Origin: Cryptomeria japonica
Taxonomy: Eukaryota; Streptophyta; Pinopsida; Cupressales; Cupressaceae
Assembly: GCF_030272615.1 (NCBI RefSeq)
Contig: NC_081411.1
Location: 214,566,654-214,630,653, forward strand
Length of the DNA stretch: 64,000 nt
Direction: 5' to 3'
Positions within the stretch are counted from its first letter, which is position 1; each line of letters begins with the position of its first letter. The translations under genes and the position numbers were made by a program. This document shows, one piece after another, positions 47,121-58,611 of the stretch. The notes under the pieces were generated by a model. The model was not told the origin of the DNA. It did no database searches and saw only the letters and a program-made list of their open reading frames with translations.

Positions 47121-47275
47121 GTTATGGGAGCCTTTCAAAACCCTATGTCTATGTATCTCCAAGTTATGAGAGCCTCGTCAAAAACCATGGTTTTAGATTA
47201 TGGGAGCCTTGTAAAACCCTTGGTTCAGGTTATGGGTGCCTTGCAAAACCCTTTGTCTATGTTCCTTTGAGGTCT
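47121..47275 (+). repeat. Tandem repeat of GTTATGGGAGCCTTGCAAAA type
   Basis: Four imperfect copies of about 35-50 bp, ending in CCCTATGTCTATGTATCTCC in the first and last. A single copy is present at 57668. Confidence 0.7.
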
Positions 47276-47600
47276 CTTGTTTGATGACTTTGACCTCTTT
47301 GGTGGTTGAATCAGTTCTTTGATGTTTATTCTCTAGTTTTGGGTTGTAGGTTGGTTGTTGTTAGTCTATGTCATTTCTTGTTGCAACATGCTTTGTTTGT
47401 GGGTTGTGGATCCCAGTAAAATCTTGTTGTAAGGGGTTTTGGGTCCCCTCAAAATGTGTTTTACTTTACCAAAAAAATCCAAGGAAATAGAACATGATGG
47501 ATGATCGATTTTCCAAATGGGGTTCAAAGAGTGTTGATAACTAGAATGCCTTAATTAGGTTTCCTTTACCATAGCTAAATCTAAGGTTCTTTAATAGATT

Positions 47601-49369
47601 CAACATTAGAAAGGCTAATAACTCGCTTTCTAGAAATATCTATGTTGAATATAGATGTAGTTCTCTTTTATCAATATAATTTATCTCTTTTCCAAAAAAT
47701 ATTGTTCTAGATTGAAAGAAGCATTGAGATACGTTACTTTATAGGAATCATTGATGCTTCACCTTATCAACATCACCTAGATGTCATGAGTGCTAGGTTG
47801 AGAATTCATACTAATGAGAAACAACTTAAAATTTTGATAAATTATCATAAAAAGAAACCTCGTGATTCTTTAAGAAGATCAATGATCAATTATGCTTGAG
47901 TTGGAATAGTACTTGGATGGTTGATGTCCTAGAAATTTCCTATTCTTTTCCCCTATGAAGATTACCTAGATTCAATTAATACTAAGCAAACCATTTATAT
48001 TCATGAGAGGTAAATTTGTGTTCTATGAAACATGGATCAATAAATTTGATTCAAAACTATATAATGAATTTTAATTCTATTAATTTCATAAATATTTTAT
48101 TTTCTATTTTATATTCATGTTTTTCATATTTTTGTACTAAGTAAAATCTTAAAAAATGAAGAAAATGAGATGAATGAGTGTAGTGTGTTGGTACCTACAA
48201 TAATATGAATGTAAAGAATAATCATTTCTATACATTATGCCTTTCATAACATGCTTATCTGTATGTTTTCTAACTACATATTAAAAACATCTCATTGTTT
48301 GATCAAAATACAAAATGCAACATGATCATAAGGGAGGCAAAGTTAAGGAAAACATAGCCATATGAGTTAAGATGAATTTACATATGCATTACTTTTTGAA
48401 GCGTTTCAATGTTTGATGATGGGGCACAATGAAATCAAACCATGTTTGGAAAATTGGTTCGAGTCTATGTTGCCCATCCACTTCATGAGACTTTCAAAGT
48501 AGAAATAAGTTCACAACTAAGTGGTGATTGAATTACAAAGTATATCTTATGTAGAAATAAAAGAGATCAACTAGCTAACATATTCAATTCTAATGCCACT
48601 AGAAATAAATTTTATAAAGGTTGATTAAATTTAGGCTTGCTAGGATATTTCAATAGGAATTAGTAAATTATGAGATTAATTTTTTAAATGATAAAAAAGA
48701 ATCAATCGCTTAAGGGTGATTATTTATGTGAAGATTGGTTTTTCGTTGATTTTTAAATGTAAGGTCAATTATTTATATAAATACTAGTGGATTTATTAGA
48801 GACCAATTATTTATTGGTATTGTATATATGAGACTAACAATTTATGCAGAGATTTATTTTAATCAATGTCATTTAATGTTTATTATTTATTTAGAGATTA
48901 ATGATTTATAGAAAGTTATTCTCTATAAAATTATTTATATAAAGTCAGATTTTTTACGGGAATCACTTTTTCATCAATGAACTAAAAATGATAATAGAAA
49001 AATATCATCATATAAATAGTTTGGGTTGTTGTTTAAAAATTACTCTATAAAGAAGCTATAAGCATACGGTATGTTCATTTTTAAGAGAAATGGACTATGC
49101 CATAATCTAAATTAATAGTCTTATAGTAATACATAGATATTTTTGTGATAAAATACAATTGAAATTTAAGAAGATTATATTACACGAAAAAGAAAAATTT
49201 GAATGAATAATCAAATTTAGTATAGAATTATTCTAATTCATAAATTTAATTTGGATATAGATTTAAAATAAATAAAAATGTCTCCGAAACATTCTTTACA
49301 TCTGAACGATACTTCCTTAAACTACACCTAATTAAAATTTAATGTTTTTTTATAATTTACACACAGAAA
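47601..49369. other. No gene seen
   Basis: AT-rich sequence. A weak degenerate pattern of TTATTTATNNRRAGATT recurs at 48715-48960. No frame looks like a known protein. Confidence 0.45.
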
Positions 49370-49915
49370 AGATAAAAGCACAGCATAATTCTATATTAGA
49401 GTGAAAATAAAAGATCATATGGTGTATGTATGCATTGGTCACGAAGTTCTGCGAAAAACTCGGAATGCAAGTACACAGTGATGGACCCAATCATTGAGGC
49501 TTTTGACATGTTTTAGAAGCTGTGGGAAAAGACGAGCACATAATTAACCATCACTGTAGGGCCAGCGCAATCCTTAGTTTGCATGTTTCACGTTGTTTTG
49601 GATAAGACAATATTTACACAGTGGGGAACGAACTATTACGGAATTAACAATCACTCTATTTCTGATTTAAAAATGTTTCACATTGTTTTGCATCCCGACA
49701 ATATCTATACAGTAGGGAACATAATCGTACGGAAATGACAATCACGATACGACTAGTGCAATTCTTACTTTTAAGATGTCTCACATTGTTTAGTCGATGA
49801 GTCAGAATGGACTTTACCAATTGTAAACCGATTAAATCGGCACTTGTAATGCTATAAATTAACAAAAATGGTTGAAGCTTGTATTGGTGTGAAAGCTCAT
49901 AGAGATTGTGCTAAG
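49370..49915 (+). promoter_or_regulatory. Promoter of BAHD copy C with ~95-bp direct repeats
   Basis: Two and a half direct repeats with CATGTTTCACGTTGTTTTGG, ACAATATTTACACAGTNGGG and TACGGAATTAACAATCAC-like words occupy about 49565-49800. A TATA-like box, GCTATAAATT, lies at 49851-49860. That puts transcription start near 49885, downstream of the ATG at 49868, so the ATG at 49916 is the likelier start. Homologous promoter sequence is found in copies A, D and E. Confidence 0.6.
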
Positions 49916-51397
49916 ATGGCTTCTGTTAACTTCTCCATTTCCAAAAATTATGAGTTGAAGATTGTTAACACAGAAGTTATAGTGCCTGCTCTTCCAATGC
50001 AGCAGCACATCCTTCCTCTGTCAAATCTGGATCTCAGTATTCCTCCAGTTTCTGTGCATGTCTTCTTCTGTTATAAAAATCCCTTTCCTAGGACCTTTGC
50101 ATCAGCACTATCTCATCTCAAGACTTCCCTCTCGAAGGTGTTAGTGTCCTACTATGTATTTGCAGGAAGAATGGTTACAGATAGTATTGGCCTGCCAAAG
50201 GTCCATTGCAATAACAAGGGAGTTCGCTTCACCCAAGCTTATGCTGCAGCTGCTCTTTCTCAGCTGAATTTATACAACCCTGATGAGTCTGTGCAGGGGA
50301 AGCTTGTTCCTTTGCTTTCAAAGCCCTTTCAAGAAGATGGCATTCCTGTCTTTGCTGTTCAGGTAAAGGATTTTATAGAGCACATACTTCTTTCCACTTG
50401 TTTTGGTTTCTGCATAACAATCTTAACAAATTTTTGGCATTTGCAGGTGACAGAGTTTAGTTGTGGAGGTATTGTTGTTGGCTGCACATTCGACCACCGA
50501 ATTGCAGATGCATACTCTGCAAACATGTTTTTGACAAGTTGGGCAAAGCTTTGTAGAAATGACTCAAATGTACCTCTGAATCCAAGCATCACACGCTCTA
50601 TATTATGCCCTCGAGATTCTCCTGCTTACTGTGCTGAAATTGACAGTATGTATGTGAGGCATACTTCACAAGAATGCGGCCAAGAAAATCCTCGCCCACC
50701 TTCTTTAGCAAGTAGAATTTACTATCTAGATGCCAAGAACATTATGGATCTGCAATTTAATGCAAACAAAGATGGTAAGCGCTGTACAAAATTAGAGGTG
50801 TTCAGTGCTTACTTATGGAAGCTACTGATATGCACCCAGAAGGTCAAGGACACTATGAATTGTAAAATAGGAATAGTTGTAGATGGCCGCCCACGCTTAA
50901 AGGAGATTGGAGTTTCTGCTAATTACTTTGGCAATGTCCTAATCTTGCCCTTTGCTGAGTCTGATGCTCGTTGTATAAAAAGCAAATCACTTTGTTGGAG
51001 TGCACGGTTAATTCATGATGCCATACAGAGTGCAGCAAACGAGGAGCATTTTCAAAGCTTAATTGACTTGGTGGAAACTACAAAGCCAACACCTGTCTTA
51101 GCCAAGATTTACTGCAGATAAGATGACAATCGCTCCCGTGGGCCTGCAGTTTTGGTGTCTTCTGGACTACGGTGTCCTTTGTATGAGGTTGATTTTGGAT
51201 GGGGAAAGCCTACGTTTGGAAGCTACCATTTCCCTTGGGGTGGTGAAGCGGGCTATGTCATGCCAACTCAGAGCCCTGCAGGAGACGGTAGTTGGATTGT
51301 ATACATGCATCTTCCTCTGTAACAGTTAAATGCAATTCAATCTGATCCCAATCGCAATCTACTTCCAGTCACACAAGATTTCTTACATTTGGCTTAG
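49916..51397 (+). pseudogene. BAHD acyltransferase copy C, near-complete with two in-frame stops
   Basis: BAHD enzymes transfer acyl groups from CoA thioesters to hydroxyl or amine acceptors in the cytosol. Start at 49916 (MASVNFSISKNYELKIVNTE) is preferred over 49868: it has the better context and its position is conserved in copy A. Exon 1 ends at 50362. An 84-bp GT-AG intron (50363-50446) has a length divisible by three. HXXXD is intact (TFDHRIADAYSA, about residue 165). DFGWGKPTF is encoded after 51190. A TAA at 51119-51121 stands where other copies have a Gly-Ala-Asp context, and a second TAA is at 51320-51322. The normal stop is TAG at 51395. Full length would be about 465 residues, usual for the family. 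Product identity (for example hydroxycinnamoyl or alcohol acyltransferase) cannot be fixed. Read as printed it lacks DFGWG; re-sequencing could overturn the pseudogene call. Confidence 0.85.
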
Positions 51398-51659
51398 GAA
51401 TATCTTAGAAACCTAAGTGAGAATATGCTTGAAGCATTGTATCTATAAAGCTGTAGTGTTTGAGATAAATGCACACCCGACATTCAATTTTTTATGTTTT
51501 AATGAATTTGAGGAATTGAATTTATTAATACTGTTGGCAGTAAGAGGTTTCATGGTGTTCAAATTTAAGAATCAAGTCTCCATGAATCACAGCCAACTGA
51601 GATGTTTTATTTTTTAACTTGTGTTTCTATATTATTATATAAAGTAATCATCTTCAATT

Positions 51660-52413
51660 TTTATTATACAATTCAGTTTCTGTGTTTCCATATAATCTTT
51701 AATGAACTCTCCTGCTCCGAAGTTACAGAGCATACCTCTGTTTTGTTTATTTACTTAATTGTAAATTCCTCAAACTAATTAAAATGTGACATTTGTCTGT
51801 TAACTCCAAAGGTTCCTATTGACTAAGAAGATCCGATTCTATGAAAGCCGATCTGATGCTTCAGATGCATGTTCTTACCATGACAACATTTGCCTTCCGT
51901 GTTTCGATCTTTCTAGAAATTCACATCTTCCCACGTTTAGAAACTTATATAATTAATTGAATATTGATTACCATTATAATCGAGTTATTGATTTGACATA
52001 ATTAGTCGTGGAGTAACAGAGCAAGACACCTCCGAGCAATCAAAAGATACTAATTCGATTACCAACCTTGGTCGATTCGATTCAATTTATCTAATCAGGT
52101 TAGATTGATGACAACAGAACTGGAAGGATCAGGGTCTGAGAGAGAAGACTTCATAAACATATGATGAGCGATGTGAAAGAGCGAAGGAGTGCGCTACTTT
52201 GGGGGAGATTTTCGTGGCAAAATTTTGGGCATTCGAAAGCAGAAGGAAAAGGAGATGGCACACGAAGAAAAAAAAACCTGGGGTATAAAACATGGGGTGT
52301 TTATCCATGGTTTCCTATTAAATGAAGTCGTGATGCCTAAGGAAGTCGTAGTCTTTAACGAACGGTTGGAGTTTGTAGAAGGGTTCGTAAGGGATTCAAT
52401 TATTTTACCATAG
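51660..52413 (+). pseudogene. MLKL-type fragment C (exons 4-6 region)
   Basis: After BAHD copy C, the + strand matches 61970-61310 of the MLKL-kinase gene. It carries the exon 4 region (MKADLMLQMHVLTMTT near 51840), the exon 5 region (VTEQDTSEQSKDTNS near 52016) and a stretch matching the start of exon 6 near 52100. Exons 1-3 and the kinase are missing. The end, 52258-52413, is an open frame with NERLEFVEGFVRD that also occurs in fragment A but not in the main gene. Confidence 0.7.
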
Positions 52414-52599
52414 TTAACCTATTTCATTCTGTCTCACAAACACGCGTGCACAAGAACACATACAAGAACACATACATTCAATCAATTCCAATCACATGTA
52501 ATCAATCAAAGAGTGTGAGTTTAGGACAACATGTCACTTCCTTGTGGATTGTAAGTCAAGTGTTCTCACAACTCTAATTTTGCATGGGAAAAGGAATTT

Positions 52600-52900
52600 A
52601 TCCTAGGTTAATAAAAATATTAGTCTAAGATGAATTTTCCTGCACATCACAAGAAAAAGTTTTATATCTATTAGAAGAGTTCCAAGAGATTTTATCCGAT
52701 GTACATGAAGCTTTTCCACCAATGAGGAATATAAGTCATTAGATGGATTTGATATCAAGAATAAATTTTAGAAATATGATAGCCCATTAATGACTTCTTC
52801 AAAACTAAACAAACAATTCCAAGAGTTGTTGAAGAAAAGATTGATTTAAGAAAGCCCAAATCCATGTGTAGTCCTTGCAATACTAGAAGTAGAGAATGAT
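52600..52900 (+). pseudogene. Ty3/gypsy reverse transcriptase scrap
   Basis: One frame reads LLEEFQEILSDVHEAFPPMR, NISH and a stop, MDLIS, which is the gypsy RT N-terminal motif (L-x-x-F-x-D ... L-P-P-x-R-x-x-x-H-x-I-x-L). Shifted pieces of the next block follow. It is heavily decayed. Confidence 0.55.
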
Positions 52901-53383
52901 GTGTATAGACTTAAATACTATAATCCATGTTCACTTTTTTTGCATGTCTTTGCCATTAACACAAATAATAGTTATTTTACTCAAAAAAAATTACCTAATA
53001 CTACAATCGATTGTAGCTTCACAATCTACCTTCGCCTCATGAAATCATCATATTTACTTGACCAACTTCACAAATGCCAACAAATCACATTGATTAGCTC
53101 TGTTTCATTGGATATGTCCTTTACTTTTCTAGTGAGCTTGGGAGATATTATTTGATTTGAGTTGCCTATGCTAGATATTTTGTGAGGAGAAAGTTTTTTA
53201 ATAAAAATGACTATATGATATTTGTTGTGCATTGATCTCCTTCAACTCTCCATGTAGCTTGATCTTTTTTTCAAACAACAATAGCCTACTATAATTCTCT
53301 CCTTTTTGGAACTTATTGTCTTAGAAATTTGTGATCCTTCATTTTTCAATAGTGTGTTCATCCCTTCAAATAGTGAATTTGAA

Positions 53384-55081
53384 CATGAAAAAAATAGAAA
53401 TTGTAGTCACATAAATCTGTCCACTTAATTAAATGAATATTTAGTAATTATTTGATTATTTAACCATCAATCAATAATTAATTAAATTAATATTTAATTA
53501 ATTCATCTTAACCCTCTTCTCCTATTAATTAAATAAATTATTCAATTTATTTGATTTAATTCACCTAACCAAATTCAGACCATTAATTAAATAAATAAAT
53601 CATATTTGTTTAATTAAATCTTCTCTTACATTTAAATAAATTAATATTTATTTAAATCCCCCAAAATCCCATCTCTCACATTTAAATAAATTAACATTTA
53701 TTTAAATCACCTTTATCCTCCACCCACTTGCATTTTCCTACAAATACAAGTTGCACAACTATTTTAAATAAATAAATTATTTATTTAAAATCCTATTTAT
53801 CCTCACCCACTTGAAACCTTTAATGGTTTCCCTTAAAGTCTTCAAACTTAATGGCTTCCTTCTAGAGTCTTCTCAAGCCTTTAATGGTTTCCCTTAAAGT
53901 CTTCAAACTTAATGGCTTCCTTCTAGAGTCTTCTCAAGCCTTTAATGGTTTCCCTTAAAGTCTTCAAACTTAATGGCTTCTTTCTAGAGTCTTCTTAAGC
54001 CTTTTATGGTTTCCCTCAAAGTCTTCAAGCATTTAATGCTTTATCTTCCTTTTTCTCATGTAAATAAATTAAGATTTATTTAAATAAAATCCAAAATTCA
54101 CATTCACATTTAAATAAATTAATATTTATTTAAATATCTATCCAAATACAAATTACACCATTTAATTGAAATAAATGATTTTATTTCAATTGAAAATCCC
54201 AAAATCCCTCCCACTTGCATTCTCCTACAAAATCCACTTGCATGCCTAAATCCCTTCTAGATTCTTCTAACTCCTTCTAATTAGCCTAATCCTATCTTAA
54301 TAATTGTCACATTCCTAAATGAAAGGAAGTCACTTCTCAAAAACCTCCAAAGTCTTCAATAACCATTAAAGGCTTTATGTCTTCAAATGGTTAACCTCTA
54401 AAGTCTTCCAAACCATTAAAGGCTCTTACATAACCATTTATGGTTAACTTACCTTTTACCTTTGGTTAGAAACTTTTCTCTAACTTAACCATCCTTTTGA
54501 CTCATGGGTCTCTTCAAATCATTTATTTCTTTGACTAAGGTAACCATTTAAACCTTGCACCTTCATTTATCCCTTGGATAAAAGGAATATCCATTAACCT
54601 AACCCTAAACCAACCCCCTAGGGTAACCATCATGTCCCCTCATGCATTTAATGCTCCTTATCTCTCCTCTTAAGCCTCCTCATGGTGACACTTGTCAACA
54701 TGGGATTGGGTTGAAAGTCTCACATAGATTGAATATCTTTCAATCCTAACCCTTGTTAAGATTGCTCAATATTAACCCTTCATTTCCCCATTTCTTCTAT
54801 AAATAGAACCCTTCTCCTCAAGGAAAGAAGGAAGCATTAGAGTATTGTTGCTATACTGGTATTAGGATAGAGCTTTTTCATAGCATCATTGTCTACACTT
54901 GCATAGCATTTGTTTATCACATCCAACCATCTTGAATCTCCATATGGCATCTAGGAATAGTGCTAAAAGCGGAGAGCTACACTCATTTGGGACTTGGAGA
55001 GGGGAGAAACAAGGGAGAAGCATGAAAAGGAATCATGGAAGCATCTTAGGGAGGCTCTTCTCCTTTCTTTTGTTTTGTTAA
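53384..55081 (+). repeat. AT-rich LTR-like region, possibly a solo LTR
   Basis: Many (T)TAATTAAATAAA tracts are followed by a promoter-like TCTATAAATAGAACCC at about 54797 and a downstream segment that resembles an LTR R/U5. It resembles in composition the LTRs of the element at 9785-19129 without being a copy. Its edges are not defined. The 60-codon frame at 54899 is not supported. Confidence 0.35.
53817..54035 (+). repeat. 61-bp minisatellite, three and a half units
   Basis: Each unit contains CCTTTAATGGTTTCCCTTAA and CTTCCTTCTAGAGTCTTCTC. The first three are nearly identical. Confidence 0.9.
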
Positions 55082-56448
55082 ACTTCTTTCATGATTTTTT
55101 GAAATCTCTTTTGATATGATTGGAATGGTTTTTAGTTATTTGTTTTGGTTTTATGGTTGAAACTAACTTATTAATATTGAACTTTTTTGTTGCCTTGTCC
55201 CCATTTCCATGACATCAGAAATCTTCCTTGGTATTTGTAGCTTTAAAAAAGAAGTAATATAAATATCTATGATCAAAAATATAGCTTTTATCTTTGGGGA
55301 AATTCTTTATAAACTAGATTAATCAATCAACAATGAATGCTTTCTAGAGGCACTAGCCTCTCATTTACTTTTGCATTCTATATTTGGTGTATGGATTTTA
55401 TATATTTCAATGGCAAATGACCTTCAATCAAAAGATTCTAATCTTGAATCATCACCTCCTTTTAGTAGCCTTTATATCATCTAGCAATTGCAATCAAACT
55501 TGTCTCCCTTTTAATTTTTGAAATCTTCTTTATGCATATAGCTTTCTAAGCTCTTCTAGATCTCCTACAATAACTTAAGCTCTTCTTTAATATTGTTTTG
55601 AAATAATTTGCAACTACTTTACTTATTGATCCATGATCTCCCAAACTCTGAAGAGCTAGTGCTTTCTGATCTTACTACTCTAGCACCAAATGTAGTTTTT
55701 TAAACACATGTAATAAACATGTATGCCACCAAAAACAAAATTAATTTAACATTGATAATAATTTTTTTTCATTCAAACCAATTACATATTGCCTCTCAAT
55801 ATAGAGGTCCACTCTTCATATCAATATAGATTAGACTATTGTTGCTGAACAATCGAGGATCTCTTTATAGAGTTTGTATGCCCTAAAAATAGATATAAAA
55901 ATTGATTGTTTTTGCTCCATGCATTCAGCATGTAAAAGTAGAACACATTTAAGAATTTATGAAAACTAAGGATCTTAAAATAAAACTACACATGACAAGG
56001 CGATGAATAGCATGCACAACTAAATGAGGATCTTTAAATGATATGGTAAAATTGGAGTGAAAGGTGTGCATGACATTATATGCCAACAACACATATCAAC
56101 ACTCCAATAAGTAAATCACACATATAATATAGTAGTATGTGTGAGAAAAAGAACAAGTGTAGAAAGTTTGCAAAGAAGAACAATAACACATAACACACAG
56201 ATTTATGTGGAAAAACCTGGTAAAAATATACCAGTAAAAAACCATGGGCAAATTTTATTTTTTGTATTGATTCTCAGGAATTACAGAGTTACAACAATCT
56301 CAAAACTATACCTCAAATCATGACTTCGAGTAGCCTAGAACAACCGAGTTGCAGAGTCCTACTTGAAGACAACTTACTAAATATAGTAAGTATGACTTAA
56401 ACAACTACATGTAAAACACATGTTGAAATTACTAGTGGGTAATCCATG
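55082..56448. other. No gene seen; weak copia leader features near 56130-56250
   Basis: ACACACAGATTTATGTGGAA near 56193 is a word often found near plant copia LTR ends. I cannot define an element. Confidence 0.3.
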
Positions 56449-56541
56449 ATGACACAACCACTGCTAGTAAGATAGCCATGATGACACAACCAATGCTAGC
56501 TAAAATAGCCATGATGACTCAACCACTGCTAGCTAAGAGTC
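56449..56541 (+). repeat. ~38-bp tandem repeat, three units
   Basis: Unit CATGATGACACAACCACTGC plus TAGCTAARATAGC. Confidence 0.85.
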
Positions 56542-57339
56542 CAATTTGGACTTCACATTCCAACAATATGAACTTTATGCAATCCATGTATCCTTTACTC
56601 CAAATATGATTTGGAATACTAAATCAATAACACAAATTGCACAAAATATTCCTCTTGTTTTTATTTTATACAACATGATTATATGATTGTACACAAAGAT
56701 GTTCATAATTGATGACACAATGTTTCTTCCCCCACACCATGTCATAAATCTTGCTCAAAGATAATAGTGGTCCTTCCCAATTATTCCCCTTTGTTGTACT
56801 TTCCCTTGAACATTACATTAACAATGTTTTGTTTACGCTTACTATCGTGATAAATTAAATATTTCATATACATAGCACATGAAATATGTTTTAAAAATCC
56901 AGATTATGTTTTATGAAATCAAAAAGTGCTATTACAATTATTGAAACATGTTCAAATATTGGGTCTACTCTAATTTCAAACACTAATGTACACATACAAA
57001 GTCCTCACATATCACAGGTTTTGATCTATTGATAATTTATAAATTTATAATAAATACAAGAATACGAGGTAGTTTGACCATTAAAATGTGTCACTTATAA
57101 ATTCAAGATAGAAATCTTCTATATATTTGAATGTCAACGAATTGGGCATTCCTAGTTATGATAAATATTCTTCTTTATTTAGAGAATTGATAATCTATGA
57201 TGCACATACACTAGGCTATTATTTCTTTACTATTGTCAGTACCAATATTTCAATTAGAATGTTGTCTCATTGGTAACTTTTTGTCTATAATTTCTTAAGA
57301 TTTTAAAATTTATTGATAGCATTTTGATGATTGTACTGC
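56542..57339. other. No gene seen
   Basis: AT-rich sequence; no frame longer than 60 codons has recognisable content. Confidence 0.5.
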
Positions 57340-58000
57340 ATTTGTAGAGTTTGATAAGATCTAAGTGAGGAGAAAGTGGTTGTATGAAAGAAGTGCAACA
57401 TAGAGATATAAAATTTAGTTTTATAGGAAGAAAATATTATTGAAAACTAATTACATTGATGTTACATAGAATAATTTTAAAACATATATATGCATAATGT
57501 TTTCTCAAGACTATAATATCTATTTCGATCAATCTTTTAATAATATCTAGATGAGGGGAAGATGGTTGTGAACTCAAGAAGTGCAACATACATAGATAAA
57601 ATAATTTTATAAAATGGACATACTATTTAAAATACTTGATATATATTAACATTACAAAAATAATCAGGTTATGGGAGCTTGGCAAAATCCTTTGTCTATG
57701 TATCTTTGAGGTCTTTTGTTTTATGGATTTGATCTCTTTGGCCGTTTTGCCAATTCTTTGATGTTCATTTTTTAGTGCTGAATTGTTGGTTGGTTGTTGT
57801 TAGTTTATGTCATATCTAGTTGCAGTAATACTCTTTTTTGTGAGTTCTAAATCCCTGTAAAATCTTTCTATATGAAATGTCGAGCCCCCCTCAAAACTTG
57901 ATTTACCTTATCAAAAACATCACAAAAAATAATTTATAAAATTTAAAAATACATAATATTATAAATATCTATTTCTATCAATCTTTCAATAAAACCATTA
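57340..58000 (+). repeat. ~185-bp direct repeat interrupted by a LINE end
   Basis: Sequence near 57354-57535 (GAGGAGAAAGTGGTTGTATG, AAGAAGTGCAACATAGAGAT, TATCTATTTCGATCAATCTT) recurs at 57545-57660 and continues at 57935-58000. The two halves of the second unit are parted by the insertion 57665-57921. Confidence 0.6.
57665..57921 (+). mobile_element. 5'-truncated LINE 3' end
   Basis: 257 bp that match the last part of 45832-47480, from GGTTATGGGAGCTTGGCAAA to TATCAAAAAC. It is flanked by the near-perfect duplication acaaaaataat / acaaaaaataat (57654-57664 and 57922-57933). Confidence 0.7.
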
Positions 58001-58538
58001 GATATGTTTACCAATTATACCAAACTCTTAAATTTAAGAACATCACAAACTGTTTTTAATAATTCTACAACTACTTAAAAAAATTTAAATTCTTAACATC
58101 ACTTTGAATTTCAAACTCAAGCTACTTTGATGGGAGACAAACCTAAAGCTTTTCACATAGAGATAAAACTATTCCCCTATTTCATGGTTTCACAGTAAAC
58201 CAAAACAAAAAATGACATGTAGAGTCACTGACTTATGAATAAGGATTTCCAAGTCCTCCGACGGTGCCAGCCTTCAAAGATTTCATAACAAACATGAAAG
58301 TCACTAAGGGAATCATGATTCTTGTCTTATAAGTAAAGAATGATTCTTGTCTTATAATTTGTAAATAATGTCAAGAGAATGAGGTAGTTTGACACTAAAA
58401 CACGACAAATGAAGTCAAGTTTTAAATCTACCAAATACGTGAAAGTCACGGTGACGGAATTTACATGTGCTCTTCCCTCTTCACAGAATGAATAGCAAAT
58501 AGTAGAACTAATTTCCTCTATATTTCTTTCAGATTGGA
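58001..58538. other. Non-coding; possible promoter of the adjacent small exon
   Basis: Contains two similar words, CCTATTT-ATGG near 58175 and AATGATTCTTGTCTTATAA repeated near 58315 and 58340. No gene seen. Confidence 0.3.
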
Positions 58539-58611
58539 ATGGCCAGACACTCGACCATCATTGTTTTATTAATGATGATGTTAATATTGCAATCAGACCA
58601 CAGTTTGCTTG
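58539..58611 (+). CDS. Possible first exon encoding a signal peptide
   Basis: ATG at 58539 in an AGATTGGAATGG context encodes MARHSTIIVLLMMMLILQSD-HSLL. This is a clear N-terminal signal peptide: a short basic start, a hydrophobic core of about 12 residues, and a polar stretch for cleavage. A GT donor (G/GTAATT) follows at 58612. A second open segment, 58843-59021, is Pro/Lys/His-rich (NPHPPRSPVKHNNCHFVHYN) and could be a later exon, but no splice acceptor that I tested joins it to this exon in phase. A secreted protein or receptor gene fragment are both possible. No partner exon is secure. Confidence 0.3.

Larger units (their letters stand above)
45832..47480 (+). mobile_element. LINE 3'-end insertion with 11-bp target duplication
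   Basis: aaggaaataga at 45821-45831 and 47481-47491 flanks 1649 bp that end in TTTACCAAAAAAATCC. Its last ~210 bp match 57665-57921. It contains a 17-bp tandem repeat (46051-46135) and a ~55-bp repeat (47121-47275). Small frames (46176-46412, 46372-46590, 46860-47066) have no recognised domain. It appears to be the long 3' UTR of a LINE, 5'-truncated on insertion. Confidence 0.75.
45450..47600 (+). pseudogene. LINE RNase H, split by a later LINE insertion
   Basis: 45450-45831 reads WFHQPRGFFKIHSHGSSMGT, then GIGGIGNDTQG and ACVSFVALSRKIVN: an RNase H with its catalytic DG changed to HG. The domain breaks at AAGGAAATAGA (45821-45831) and resumes at 47481 (IPRK, stop, NMMDDRFSKWG), exactly the expected continuation of IPREW-N-...-D-L-A-K-W. 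The intervening 45832-47480 is an insertion. Confidence 0.8.

Noticed and set aside
46176-47270. Several hydrophobic or basic frames on both strands
   Set aside because: They lie in the LINE 3' UTR insertion, overlap each other, and show no domain.
47700-48000. Possible protein-coding relic
   Set aside because: Frames are closed and no motif could be identified.
49868-49915. ATG at 49868 as the BAHD start
   Set aside because: It would add 16 residues not kept in copy A (a stop interrupts them) and lies too close to the TATA-like box.
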